A DNA stretch of 64,000 nucleotides. Source: Bacteroides fluxus YIT 12057. Lineage in GTDB: Bacteria; Bacteroidota; Bacteroidia; Bacteroidales; Bacteroidaceae. The notes below the pieces were generated by a model. That model was given only the letters and a program-made list of their open reading frames with translations, did no database searches and was not told the DNA's origin. Below, in pieces: positions 6,511 to 15,389 of the stretch. Both the position numbers and the translations under genes were made by a program. How positions within the stretch are numbered: position 1 is the stretch's first letter; every line of letters starts with the position of its first letter. The DNA lies in NCBI RefSeq assembly GCF_000195635.1, contig NZ_GL882688.1:1-64000 (forward strand), written 5' to 3'.

Positions 6511-9500
6511 ATGGAGAGTCATAATATATTAGAATATGGCGAATTCATAAGTTCTGTACGACAGAACCGGGATTCTAAATTCGGTTTCTTACTTGGAGCT
6601 GGAACCTCATTGTCTTCAGGCGTACAATCTGCCTCAGATTGCATCTGGGATTGGAAAAGAGAAATATACTGCCGATATAATGAAAGCCACCGTATAAATT
6701 TCCCGGATGCGCGTTCCAAATTTGCGAAAACACAAATCCAAAAATGGTTGGATGCGCAAGGAGGTTATCCTGCATTGGGAGCAGAAGATGAGTATGTCTT
6801 TTATGCAGAAAAAGCCCATCCAATCGCTTCAGACAGGGTGCGTTATTTTAATAGTTTAATTCACGACAAAGTACCCTATGTAGGTTATCGGTTATTATGT
6901 CTATTAAATAAGTATTCGATAGTAGAATCTGTCTGGACAACTAATTTTGATGGTATGACAGAGAGAGCGGCTCATCAAATGAATATTACCCCTAAAGTCA
7001 TAACATTGGATAATCAACAAGATATCTATAGAACCATATCTAATACAGAGTTAATGTGTATCTCGTTACATGGAGACTACAAATACTCAACATTAAAAAA
7101 TACTTCTACTGAACTTGATAACCAGTCTGAAGTTTTCTGTCAGGTTATGACTTATTATTTCACAACAAGGCATTTGGTTGTATTAGGTTATAGTGGTCGG
7201 GATAATTCATTGATGTCCGCCTTGAAAAATACATTTACCACTTCCGGGGCCGGCAGATTATATTGGTGTGGAATAGAGGAGTTTCCTTCTCCTAAAGTTT
7301 TGTCTTTGATACAAGATATTAGAAATTCTGGTCGCGAAGCTTTTTATATTCAGGTAGAGAGCTTTGATAAAACGATGATATCATTATCGTTAGCGTTGTC
7401 TGATGGTAATAGAGAGATGTATGATGTCGTGATGTCTGAAATGGCGAAATACCGGGAGAGCGTTAAACTTGAACCATTTAAAGTGAAAGGACATTGTGCC
7501 CGTTATCTGCTCCGTGACAATCTATATCCAATAAAACTACCGGATTCCTTATTGAAAGTAGATCTTAAATCTGGAGCCAATATCGTTGATATCCGAAAAG
7601 TTGTCAAAAATAAGCCTATTTTCATCGCCGAGCAAAAAGGAACCCTCTATGCCATAGCTTCATATTCAGACTTGGAATCTGAATTGAAAGAATACTTTAC
7701 AGGTGACATTGTAAGAACCCCTATTTCATTGAAGGACATAAGTGCCAATGGTGCTTTCAAATCAATATTTTTAAAGGCTATTTTATATGGATTGAGCAAA
7801 TTGACATGTCTCAATTGTTCTTTCGGGAAAAGGTTAATATGGGGTGACAAAGTCTTTAAGAATGTGAATGGGATGCCGGTTTTGTATGCTTTGTCTATTG
7901 GATTAAATTTTATCGAAGGTAAAGAGTATGCAGCCCTGTCTCTGCGTCCTGAACTTTTCTTTACCGATAAGAATATGCCTAAAGAACAACGACAGGAGAT
8001 TTCTCGCCAGTATTTTTCTAAACTATGGAATAAAAAATATGACGAAACACTTAAGGAGTGGGAAAGTATCATATTTAAGAACAATCATTTGAGGTTCTGC
8101 ATTCCTAAAGGTAACGAAAGATTTCAATTCCAAATAAGCAATAACAGTTCACTGTCCCTTCTATTGGGAAAAGATCAAGATCTTGCAATTGTCATCCCAC
8201 AGCAGCTTAGTAGCAGGATACTTTTTAGAGGTGGAATTATACCGGAACCTCTGCTCTGTTTTCCATCTATTAATGCAGAAAGGGATAATTTTGATTGGAA
8301 TCAAATGCGTGGATTGGTTAGGAACAAGCCTACAGATTATTGGAAAGATGAAAAGTTCTCTATCGGGGTATCATTAAGTGTGATAGCTCCTATAGAAAAG
8401 TCAAATAGGTTTGCCGGTTTTATTTCTAATCTATCGAGAAACTTGTCACCAGTAAAAAAAGACCACGATTATCTTGTAGACTATCCCGGATTTAATAGCG
8501 CATACCATACCCAATTATTTATTCCTTCTCCGGGAACGGATAAATGGCAGTATTCAAAATTAGATTATACTTCTGCATATGAGATTGCTGCCGACATAAC
8601 ACAAAAGATTAATAGACTGGCTATTAATGGACAGTCAGTCATACTTATTTTTATACCAAAGGAATGGGAAAAATTCAAGACATTGAATCATAAAGGCGAA
8701 AAGATAGATCTTCATAATTATATTAAAGCTTATTGTGCTTCACGTGGCATTACGACTCAATTAATTGAAGAAAAGACTCTTACTGATATAATGCTATGTG
8801 AGAAAATATGGTGGTTGTCTTTAGCTATATATGTTAAATCTTTACGGACTCCATGGACATTGGCATCTTTAGATGAGAACACTGCTTATGCAGGTATTGG
8901 ATACAGCATATTATCTAAAGTGGATGATGAGCGACATGTAGTAATGGGATGTAGTCATATTTATAATCGTTTTGGGGAAGGTCTAAAATACAAATTGCAA
9001 AAAGTCAATAATCCTATTTTTGACAGAAAGAATAACCCTTACATGTCTTATGAAGAAGCTTATAAATTCGGCACGATGATTCAAAATTTATTCCTTGAAT
9101 CCATGGACAAACTTCCAGGTAGGGTTGTAATTCATAAAAGAACACACTTTAGAAATGACGAAATTAATGGAATAAAGGATTCATTGAAAGCCGCTGGTAT
9201 AGAAACTGTGGAATTATTAACCATCGAATTTGAAAGCGAACGGAAAGAGTTACCGTATGATATAAACCGCTATGGAATGGGCATTCATAATTACCCTATC
9301 AAACGTGGAGCATATATCGTAATATCTGATAATACTTTTTTGCTGTGGACCCATGGAATTGTGCCATCTATAAGAAGTGAGAGTCTGTCGTACTATCCCG
9401 GTGGAATTGGAATACCTGCTCCGCTAAAAATAACCCGATATTCAGGCAGTAGTACAGTGCAAACAATTGCTACTGAAATATTGGGATTTACTAAGATGAA

Positions 9501-9627
9501 TTGGAATTCATTTAATTTATATACTAAATTGCCGGCAACTATCGATACATCCAATACATTGGCACAAGTGAGCCACTTGTTGCGTCATAAATCTGAACAG
9601 ACATTTGATTATCGGCTGTTCATTTAA
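6511..9627 (+). CDS. Single-chain SIR2-APAZ-PIWI argonaute (fused SPARSA-type)
   Basis: This is a 1038-aa fusion. Residues 1 to about 290 form a SIR2 NADase domain: GAGTS at 29-33, TTNFD at 143-147, HGD at 187-189 and GYSGRDNS at 216-223. A middle region without strong motifs takes the place of the APAZ domain. The MID segment shows KAYCASRGITTQ near 739-750, matching guide 5'-phosphate pockets. The PIWI domain reads LDENTAYAGIGYS near 787-799 with no Asp in the GID position, so slicing activity is not expected. In related split systems, guide-directed recognition of invading DNA switches on NAD+ hydrolysis and kills the infected cell. The single-chain form is rarer. The gene sits between mobile-element remnants. 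Confidence 0.85.
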   Translation: MESHNILEYGEFISSVRQNRDSKFGFLLGAGTSLSSGVQSASDCIWDWKREIYCRYNESHRINFPDARSKFAKTQIQKWLDAQGGYPALGAEDEYVFYAEKAHPIASDRVRYFNSLIHDKVPYVGYRLLCLLNKYSIVESVWTTNFDGMTERAAHQMNITPKVITLDNQQDIYRTISNTELMCISLHGDYKYSTLKNTSTELDNQSEVFCQVMTYYFTTRHLVVLGYSGRDNSLMSALKNTFTTSGAGRLYWCGIEEFPSPKVLSLIQDIRNSGREAFYIQVESFDKTMISLSLALSDGNREMYDVVMSEMAKYRESVKLEPFKVKGHCARYLLRDNLYPIKLPDSLLKVDLKSGANIVDIRKVVKNKPIFIAEQKGTLYAIASYSDLESELKEYFTGDIVRTPISLKDISANGAFKSIFLKAILYGLSKLTCLNCSFGKRLIWGDKVFKNVNGMPVLYALSIGLNFIEGKEYAALSLRPELFFTDKNMPKEQRQEISRQYFSKLWNKKYDETLKEWESIIFKNNHLRFCIPKGNERFQFQISNNSSLSLLLGKDQDLAIVIPQQLSSRILFRGGIIPEPLLCFPSINAERDNFDWNQMRGLVRNKPTDYWKDEKFSIGVSLSVIAPIEKSNRFAGFISNLSRNLSPVKKDHDYLVDYPGFNSAYHTQLFIPSPGTDKWQYSKLDYTSAYEIAADITQKINRLAINGQSVILIFIPKEWEKFKTLNHKGEKIDLHNYIKAYCASRGITTQLIEEKTLTDIMLCEKIWWLSLAIYVKSLRTPWTLASLDENTAYAGIGYSILSKVDDERHVVMGCSHIYNRFGEGLKYKLQKVNNPIFDRKNNPYMSYEEAYKFGTMIQNLFLESMDKLPGRVVIHKRTHFRNDEINGIKDSLKAAGIETVELLTIEFESERKELPYDINRYGMGIHNYPIKRGAYIVISDNTFLLWTHGIVPSIRSESLSYYPGGIGIPAPLKITRYSGSSTVQTIATEILGFTKMNWNSFNLYTKLPATIDTSNTLAQVSHLLRHKSEQTFDYRLFI

Positions 9628-10006
9628 AATAATGAAATCAATGAAAAGAACATATTGAAAACGGATAGGAAGAAACGTGCGCCAGCCATGACTGTTTCTT
9701 GGAGGTGAGGGAGTTTGCCGTCTGGAAAAAAGAAATGCCGACGGGGCTTTGGTATAAAGCCGCCTTTCCCCCGGCATCTTTCCGTTATATCTTGATGTTA
9801 TCTTTCTGACTGTTCCCGTCGGATCGGTCGTTTCCGCTGTACCCATTATTTTGCCCGGGCTTCCGACGAGGCGCAAGGTTCACGTGGCAAATACGCTCGG
9901 CAACGCCGAGGAAGATTTGTCACGTGACGGCAAGGCCGCCTGACCTTGCACACTCTCGGGGCTCGGGCTATCTTGAATTACAGCGGAACACGGCCGGGAC
10001 GGGCTG
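9628..10006. other. 379-bp gap without a convincing gene
   Basis: From about 9700 the DNA is clearly more G+C-rich than the argonaute gene before it, suggesting a junction between different elements. A weak inverted repeat (TGCCGacGGGG with CCCCCGGCA) spans about 9735-9776. CACGTG occurs near 9880 and 9920. No reading frame has recognisable similarity. It is probably the end region of the element carrying the two integrases. Confidence 0.4.
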
Positions 10007-11218
10007 TCATTTTTTAGCCGGGCTGTTATCACCCATCGCATTCCACCGTTCCATCAGTCGATCCATGTCTTCAGAGATTTTATCATCGGTCACTTTTGCA
10101 TAGCCTTGCGTGGTCCTGATGTTCGTGCGCCCCATCATCTTGCTGATGCTCTCGATCGGCACACCTGCCGAAAGCGTCAAGGTTCCGAACGAATGCCTGC
10201 TCGCGTGGTAGCTGAGATTCTCTTTCACACCTGCCAATATCCCTATCTCGTGGATGCAGTACCAAAGCCTGTTCCGGTTGGGAAGAGGGAATACCGGTCT
10301 GCCGTCATCGGTTGTATTGTACAGCGACAAAATTTGTTCGGCTACGGGGTGTAACGGTATAAAGGACTCGACATCGGTTTTCTTCCTGTTGATACGGATG
10401 AAGCGTCTTCCGCCCGCGGTTGTTCCGATATGCGAGGGGTAAAGCCGTTTTACATCGACATAGGACAGCCCCGTGAAGGCTGAAAAGATGAACGCCCTAC
10501 GGGTAAGCTCCTGCAACCTCTCCGGCATGGGCTGTTCCATGATCCGTTGAAGTTCCGCTCTGCTGATATGCTTCAGCTTATAGTCGGGCTTCTTTTCGTA
10601 TGGGACGTCGGCAAGCGGGTTGAAGCGGATAACCTCCCTGTCCACGGCAATATAGACAAGCCTGTTCAGCCATGTAAGACAGTGGTTGATATGTCCCGCC
10701 CCGCAATCTTTGGATTTCAGGTAGAGCTTATAGCCCCAGCCGAAGTCTTCGGTAATATCCTCAAAGGCGATGTCCCGCATACCCAGCGACAGCAGGTACT
10801 CGTGCAGGTATGACTGTGAGGATTTGGACTGGCGGTAAGAGGAAGTGGAATTTATCACTTCGGAACGGATTCTCAACTTTTCCCGTTCCTCTTCCCCGGC
10901 TTTCAGCAATGTGACCGGAACGGTTGCCACGCAGGTAATCTCGTTCTTCAGCATTTCTGCCGTGACCATGCCAGCATCCTTCAACAGCTTGTCATATGAG
11001 GTCTCTATTCTGGAGCGGAGTGCTTCAAGGAGGTTATTCGTCCTTGCATCCCTGACCTCTCCGGTCTTGGCTTTCCAGTCTTTGGGATTGCAGTAGCAAC
11101 CCGTGGCAAACACGCTGTTCTTGCCGTCAATGGTGATACGGCACATAATAGCGGTAGTTCCGTCCGTTTTAACCTTACTACGGTTAATATAGTATAGAAT
11201 TGAAAATGTACTTCGCAT
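10007..11218 (-). CDS. Tyrosine recombinase (second of a pair)
   Basis: This 403-aa Bacteroides integrase begins MRSTFSILYYINRSK, with an N-terminal arm-binding domain (MCRITIDGKNS), a central SAM-like domain and a catalytic domain with TGLSYVDV (Ser in the first Arg position), YHASRHSFG and the Tyr of TTQGYAKV. It looks complete. It follows the neighbouring recombinase after 20 bp on the same strand, so the two are cotranscribed. Paired integrases are typical of some Bacteroides integrative elements. Confidence 0.9.
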   Translation of the reverse strand: MRSTFSILYYINRSKVKTDGTTAIMCRITIDGKNSVFATGCYCNPKDWKAKTGEVRDARTNNLLEALRSRIETSYDKLLKDAGMVTAEMLKNEITCVATVPVTLLKAGEEEREKLRIRSEVINSTSSYRQSKSSQSYLHEYLLSLGMRDIAFEDITEDFGWGYKLYLKSKDCGAGHINHCLTWLNRLVYIAVDREVIRFNPLADVPYEKKPDYKLKHISRAELQRIMEQPMPERLQELTRRAFIFSAFTGLSYVDVKRLYPSHIGTTAGGRRFIRINRKKTDVESFIPLHPVAEQILSLYNTTDDGRPVFPLPNRNRLWYCIHEIGILAGVKENLSYHASRHSFGTLTLSAGVPIESISKMMGRTNIRTTQGYAKVTDDKISEDMDRLMERWNAMGDNSPAKK

Positions 11219-11238
11219 GATTGAATCGTTTTTAAGGG

Positions 11239-12477
11239 TTAGAGAACAAGTTTCAGATCCTTTGTCGCCTCGATGTATTTGTCCATGTCCTCGAAAAGTT
11301 TCTTAGGGGTTACACGGGCGTACACCTGGGTGGTCCTTATATCCGCGTGACCCAGCATCTTGCTGACAGTCTCGATAGGTACGCCGTTTTCGAGGGTCAT
11401 GAGGGTCGAGAACGAGTGCCGCCCCATGTGGTAGGACAAACGTCCCTTGATATCGGCTTTTATTTTGATGCTCGTCAGGCACCATTTCAGGGTTTGGTAC
11501 GGAATTACGGGAAACAATGTGGCCCGTGTTTCGTCACGGTATTTCTCGATAAGGGCTACCGCTTCGGGCAGCAGTTTCACCCGGCTCAGTTGGCCGTTCT
11601 TCCCCCTACGGTATTTCAGCCATAGCGCACCGTTATCGTCCCTTGAGAGATTATCGGGCGTAATAGCTACGACATCCACGTACGAGGTTCCGGCATAACA
11701 GGCGAAAAGGAACATGTCCCTGACAATGGAGTGTTCCGGGCGGCATCCGGTAAGCTCTATATCCCGTATCTTCTCGAAATCCTCCTTGCTTAACGCTCTT
11801 GGAGCTGTTTCCTTCTGCTTGGGTAATTTGTAGTGTTCAAAATAATATTTGTCTGAATATCCCTCCTTGAAGGCTATGCGGCAGATCTTCTTCAGGATAG
11901 CCAGGTAATGGCGCACTGTCTGGACGCCCAGACCTTTCTCTATCACGACAAACTCCTGAAATTCCCGGATGAACTGCTCGTTGAGCTGGCAGAAAGCCAA
12001 GTCGGATACCTTGAACCTGCCGCTGACGAAATCTGCGAGACGGTTGCGGGTGTAAAGGTAGTTGGGCAAGGTGCGGTGAGACACATCGATGCCCACACGT
12101 GCCCTGATTTCCTCGATATGCTTGTCGAAGAGTTTGAACAGTGTCATCCGCGTGTCCTTGCTACCTTGAAAGGCTTCCTTGACTGCCGTCGCATCGAAAT
12201 CGGTCTTTCGTTCCAAAAGGGAGTCGAACGCAGAGTTTACAGCCAACAGCAGCTTGTCGATTTTTGCGTTGACTTCCACTGCCTCCTTGCTCTTGCCGTT
12301 CAGACGGCTTTCACGGGGATTCCACAGGCCGGGAGTGCAGGAGAGTTTGCAGCTGAACTGCGCCATCGTTCGGTTAACGGTGATGCGTCCCATTATCGGG
12401 GCTTTGCCCGACTTGTCCAGTCCGCTCTTTTTGAGGTAGAGCAACACCTTGAATTTTTCTACTTTCATAACGCTCAT
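11239..12477 (-). CDS. Tyrosine recombinase (first of a pair)
   Basis: This protein of about 412 aa starts MSVMKVEKFKVLLYLKK. The catalytic domain contains YAGTSYVDV, YHMGRHSFST and TTQVYARV, so the His/Arg motif and the Tyr are present. The frame stays open to 12537, but a minus-strand -7 box TAAATTTG at 12489-12496 favours the start at 12477 or 12468. It is the promoter-proximal gene of a two-recombinase operon and probably belongs to an element separate from the integrase at 633. Confidence 0.88.
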   Translation of the reverse strand: MSVMKVEKFKVLLYLKKSGLDKSGKAPIMGRITVNRTMAQFSCKLSCTPGLWNPRESRLNGKSKEAVEVNAKIDKLLLAVNSAFDSLLERKTDFDATAVKEAFQGSKDTRMTLFKLFDKHIEEIRARVGIDVSHRTLPNYLYTRNRLADFVSGRFKVSDLAFCQLNEQFIREFQEFVVIEKGLGVQTVRHYLAILKKICRIAFKEGYSDKYYFEHYKLPKQKETAPRALSKEDFEKIRDIELTGCRPEHSIVRDMFLFACYAGTSYVDVVAITPDNLSRDDNGALWLKYRRGKNGQLSRVKLLPEAVALIEKYRDETRATLFPVIPYQTLKWCLTSIKIKADIKGRLSYHMGRHSFSTLMTLENGVPIETVSKMLGHADIRTTQVYARVTPKKLFEDMDKYIEATKDLKLVL

Positions 12478-12537
12478 AATTTTAATGGCAAATTTACCTG
12501 TTTTATAAGCGTTCTTCGATATGCAAAACTGTGACAA

Positions 12538-12763
12538 TCAGTGTAATATATCGCTGTTTTAAATTATTTGATCTGCTCTTCGTTACCTTATCCCTGCCGG
12601 TAACAGCCCTGCTAACGATTTGGTAACTGAATATCCTCTACAAGCCTCGCTTTTTTGCTTTTTTCTCAGGTGGAAGAATATAGAAAAATAGCTAATTACC
12701 AACAAATTGCGTTGTGATTTCTTTTCGTTGCCATTACTCGTATTACTTATTTCTTTCCATGTC
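12538..12763. other. Short gap before integrase fragment 2
   Basis: An inverted repeat GTTACC...GGTAAC lies near 12580-12603. No gene was recognised. Integrase homology begins abruptly at 12764 after CATGTC, so a rearrangement junction falls here. Confidence 0.4.
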
Positions 12764-12943
12764 GCCCGGCACAGTTTCGCTTCGGTTATTGCGCTGGCTA
12801 ACAACGTGTCACTGCCGAACGTGGCTAAAATGCTGGGGCATTCATCCACCCGAATGACGCAGCATTACGCAAAGGTGTTAGACCAAACGATATTAAGGGA
12901 TATGCAAGCCGTTGAGAAGCGATTAAAAAATAATAAATCATAA
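12764..12943 (+). pseudogene. Integrase 3' fragment, copy 2
   Basis: This encodes the last 59 residues of the integrase seen at 633-1865, from the catalytic RHSF motif through GHSSTRMTQHYAKV to a divergent tail RLKNNKS. The 5' part is absent; homology starts at the base corresponding to 1692. A usable start codon in frame is lacking at the junction. The CmdTAC-like cargo follows, as the nucleotidyltransferase cargo follows copy 1. Confidence 0.9.
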
Positions 12944-13040
12944 TTATTGCAAATAAAAAGGCTTTATATGTATAAAAAATGTACTAACAATCAAATTGCC
13001 ATATTTAATATAACAACTTGATAATAAATCATTTATATTA

Positions 13041-13092
13041 GTCATATACTTCTCCCTATAATTATTCATAATTATAGGGAGAAGTATATGAC
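13041..13092. repeat. 52-bp perfect inverted repeat before cargo 2
   Basis: Two perfectly complementary 25-bp arms, beginning GTCATATACTTCTCCC and ending GGGAGAAGTATATGAC, flank a 2-nt centre (TC). It lies between the integrase fragment and the cargo promoter. The inner half-site CCCTATAATTAT resembles CCCTAAAATTAT in the palindrome before cargo 3. Confidence 0.9.
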
Positions 13093-13131
13093 GGAAAAAT
13101 TCATTTTCAAATATAAATTATTATCTTTGCA

Positions 13132-13139
13132 GCGATATA
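13132..13139 (+). promoter_or_regulatory. Cargo 2 promoter -7 box
   Basis: TATCTTTG followed by C matches the Bacteroides -7 consensus. It is 17 bp upstream of the ADP-ribosyltransferase start and 40 bp after the palindrome, so the palindrome overlaps or lies just above the -33 region. Confidence 0.6.
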
Positions 13140-13155
13140 ATAAAGGCTTGAGCAT

Positions 13156-13719
13156 ATGACTATCACACTTGAAGGATTCCATGGTACTGATAATGCTCTT
13201 GTTGATAGTATATTAAGTAATGGATTAAGACCATCATTAGGTGACAAAGAATGGCTAGGAGATGGGGGATATTTTTTTGTACAAGGGATAAATCTTGAGC
13301 CCGAAAAACAAGCAGAACAATGGGCTGTTATTAGTGCTTGGGATAATAGAGCAAAAAAGAACAAATTCCTATCATATGCTGTTCTACGTGGAGTAATAGA
13401 AGTTAAAGAAGAAAATTTTTTAGACCTTACGACGGCTGATGGTATAGAAATATTAAATTATATACAAAAAAAATGTACTTCTAAATTAGCTGAAATAGGG
13501 CAAAAATTACAATACATTGATGGCTATTTAATAAACTTTGCAAGAGGTGAAAAGCTTTTTGATATAGAAGTTTCAAAAGGAAATTTTTATATCAAAATTA
13601 GAAAGGAAGATAGAGTTTTTAAATTATCCCGCAGGACTCCTAATTGCACCATTTGCTCAGTATATAATCCTCAAAAAAATATTGTCAACATAGAAATAAC
13701 TAAGAATGGGAGGATTTAA
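13156..13719 (+). CDS. ADP-ribosyltransferase-like toxin (CmdT-like)
   Basis: This 187-aa protein has an ADP-ribosyltransferase pattern: FHGTD near the N-terminus (His9), EWLGDGGYFF (Tyr39) and a C-terminal Glu (about residue 180, in NIEITKNG), suggesting an H-Y-E triad. It would move ADP-ribose from NAD+ to a target. It is the first gene of a three-gene operon ending with a SecB-like chaperone. That order matches CmdTAC, where the toxin ADP-ribosylates mRNA to stop phage growth. The family is inferred from motifs and context; the target is unknown. The second gene starts 2 bp after its stop. Confidence 0.72.
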   Translation: MTITLEGFHGTDNALVDSILSNGLRPSLGDKEWLGDGGYFFVQGINLEPEKQAEQWAVISAWDNRAKKNKFLSYAVLRGVIEVKEENFLDLTTADGIEILNYIQKKCTSKLAEIGQKLQYIDGYLINFARGEKLFDIEVSKGNFYIKIRKEDRVFKLSRRTPNCTICSVYNPQKNIVNIEITKNGRI

Positions 13720-13721
13720 TT

Positions 13722-14036
13722 ATGAAATTAGATAATAATCTAAAAGAAAGAATAGATAAATATTTTGCCGAAATATCAGCAGAAGAATTATATTATATCC
13801 TTACCGATAAATATAATCTTACAAACGGTGATGAAATTCTTATAAATAAAGGAGAATTTCAAAATATAAATGATACTCTCTCTAAAGCTTATAGAGAGTT
13901 TATATCTTATGCCGCAGAATATAAGATAGCACAAACATTTGAATCCATAAATGTGAAATTTGTGAAAGGCTCCAACGCTATAAAAGATTCTAAAATAGTT
14001 TATAATAAAGAGTGTACAATTCCTTTTGCTGCATAA
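13722..14036 (+). CDS. Small protein, probable antitoxin (CmdA-like position)
   Basis: This 104-aa protein starts MKLDNNLKERIDKYF. I recognise no family. It is charged and mostly helical in appearance, with a more hydrophobic C-terminal tail ending CTIPFAA. In toxin-antitoxin-chaperone systems the middle gene is the antitoxin, and its C-terminal tail is the chaperone-dependent segment; the position fits. It is separated by 2 bp from the toxin gene and 4 bp from the chaperone gene, implying tight coupling. Confidence 0.6.
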   Translation: MKLDNNLKERIDKYFAEISAEELYYILTDKYNLTNGDEILINKGEFQNINDTLSKAYREFISYAAEYKIAQTFESINVKFVKGSNAIKDSKIVYNKECTIPFAA

Positions 14037-14040
14037 AGAT

Positions 14041-14430
14041 ATGAATATACAATTAAAAGAATGGAAAGTAAAGAATTTATCATTTAAAATAAATGATATT
14101 CAAATAGAAAAAAAGACAAAGAAGAACTCATTTAATTTGTCAATGGGACATTTCTTTTCTGAAGAAAACTCAAAAGAATTTGGAATAGGTTTTCGCATTA
14201 ATATCAAAGATGAAGAATTTAACATTTTGATGGAAATGGTATTTTTATTTGAGTTAGACGAAGATATTGATGAAAAATTTAAATATTCTGATTTCCTAAC
14301 AATTAATGCCCCTGCTATTGCATTTCCTTATGTGCGTTCTTATATTTCTAATTTAACATTGCAATCAGGATTTTCTCCAATTATACTACCTTCTGTTAAC
14401 TTTGTAAAACTTGCAAAAAAAAATAAGTAA
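14041..14430 (+). CDS. SecB-like chaperone (CmdC-like)
   Basis: This 129-aa protein resembles SecB. The strand-rich middle and the segment NAPAIAFPYVRSYISNLT followed by GFSPIILPSVNF correspond to the conserved SecB core ending in a proline-rich region. SecB-like proteins in toxin-antitoxin-chaperone loci protect the antitoxin. ATG at 14041 is chosen over an upstream TTG at 14026 that overlaps the previous gene. Bacteroidales export does not generally rely on a housekeeping SecB, which supports a dedicated role. A terminator follows within 2 bp. Confidence 0.8.
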   Translation: MNIQLKEWKVKNLSFKINDIQIEKKTKKNSFNLSMGHFFSEENSKEFGIGFRINIKDEEFNILMEMVFLFELDEDIDEKFKYSDFLTINAPAIAFPYVRSYISNLTLQSGFSPIILPSVNFVKLAKKNK

Positions 14431-14431
14431 C

Positions 14432-14465
14432 AAATAAAGGCTACTATTTCAGTAGCCTTTTATTT
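14432..14465. terminator. Bidirectional terminator at the end of cargo 2
   Basis: Arms AAATAAAGGCTACT and AGTAGCCTTTTATTT surround the loop ATTTC. The right arm overlaps the 3' end of the converging HTH1 gene, so the last HTH1 codons belong to the cargo-side sequence. Confidence 0.8.
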
Positions 14466-14740
14466 ATATAATAATCTTCCAATAAACTTTCAATCTCGCT
14501 TTCCCGATAGATGATTTTTCCCGGAAGCTGCACGTACCCCAGCAGCCCCGTGTCCCTGTAATCCTGCAATGTCCGTTTGCTGATGCAAAGCCGCTCGCAC
14601 ACTTCATCGCCCGTCAGGTAGTGTTCACCGTTCAATACAGGGCGATAGTTCATTACCACATACTCCACGTTTTCCAGCATCCTATCAAGGGAAGAAAACA
14701 GTACCAGCGTGGTTTCGGAATCTTTCGTTATCAAATCCAT
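14444..14740 (-). CDS. HTH1: excisionase-like protein (copy 2)
   Basis: This is a 98-aa version of the protein at 3569-3850. The helix-turn-helix and wing are conserved, but the C-terminus differs (SLLEDYYINKRLLK in place of DLLERFYQK). The difference begins at the cargo junction at about 14498, showing that the exchange point lies inside this gene. It is coupled to HTH2 by a 4-bp gap. Confidence 0.72.
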   Translation of the reverse strand: MDLITKDSETTLVLFSSLDRMLENVEYVVMNYRPVLNGEHYLTGDEVCERLCISKRTLQDYRDTGLLGYVQLPGKIIYRESEIESLLEDYYINKRLLK

Positions 14741-15387
14741 ACGCCTACTTTTTAGAATTGTTCCTTACTTGGTTGAGCAGAAATATTTCCACGTCCGAAG
14801 CCTTGTAGTAAATCTTATTGTTAATCTGCGAATAAGGCAGTTTCCCCGTATCACGGTAGATCTGCATCGTCCGGGCTGAAACATTCAGTAAACGGCAGGT
14901 TTCGCAGTTATCCAGCCACTTGTCACGCTTCCTGCGTAAAGGCACGCAGAGCGCATCCACACGCCCCACAAAATTTTCAAACCTCTGTTTCCATAGTTCA
15001 AAAGTTTTCTTTTCAATCGTCACTATTTCCATAACCGATATATTTATTCTTGTCAATACTCCGTTTTTCTTCACTGGTGCAAATATATAAGGCTGAATGA
15101 CAGGTTGTTTCTTCCTGTCCTCAAATGACCTTGCGTATCCGAAAATGTCCACCGCCACCCCAACAACAACACGAAAGAAACGAACCGATAACCAAAAACC
15201 TGTTTTTTCTCCACTCCCTAAATAAGTAAGGTAATGAACACAAAGCCGTTTTCTATTTGCCGACATTAATTTGGTGCAGAGCGCAGCAAAACAATTCTAA
15301 ACGGCTGACGCTTTGATTTTTACCGATTTTTCTTATTTTATTTGTGGTGCTAATTCAAAAAACAAGCACCTATGAATAATCCTTTCT
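14498..15387. repeat. Conserved excisionase-like block, copy 2
   Basis: This corresponds to 3605-4499 with scattered substitutions, most of them in the stretch upstream of the HTH2 promoter (15090-15200). Identity stops abruptly after ATGAATAATCCTTTC, the first five codons of HTH3, where unrelated mobilization-gene sequence begins. Confidence 0.9.
14745..15032 (-). CDS. HTH2: excisionase-like protein (copy 2)
   Basis: This 95-aa homologue of the protein at 3855-4142 has the same ETCRLLNVSARTMQ helix-turn-helix. The wing reads QINNKIYYKASDV, with Asn in place of Gly. The minus-strand -7 box TATATTTG is kept upstream, so the start at 15032 is used here too. It probably forms an operon with HTH1. 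Confidence 0.72.
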   Translation of the reverse strand: MEIVTIEKKTFELWKQRFENFVGRVDALCVPLRRKRDKWLDNCETCRLLNVSARTMQIYRDTGKLPYSQINNKIYYKASDVEIFLLNQVRNNSKK

Positions 15388-15389
15388 AA

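Noticed and set aside
6511..9627. Argonaute as a DNA-slicing nuclease
   Set aside because: The PIWI segment reads AYAGIGYS without the catalytic Asp, so the SIR2 domain is the likely effector.
10007..12477. The recombinase pair as the missing 5' part of integrase copy 2
   Set aside because: Both genes are complete, on the opposite strand and clearly different in sequence from the repeated integrase.
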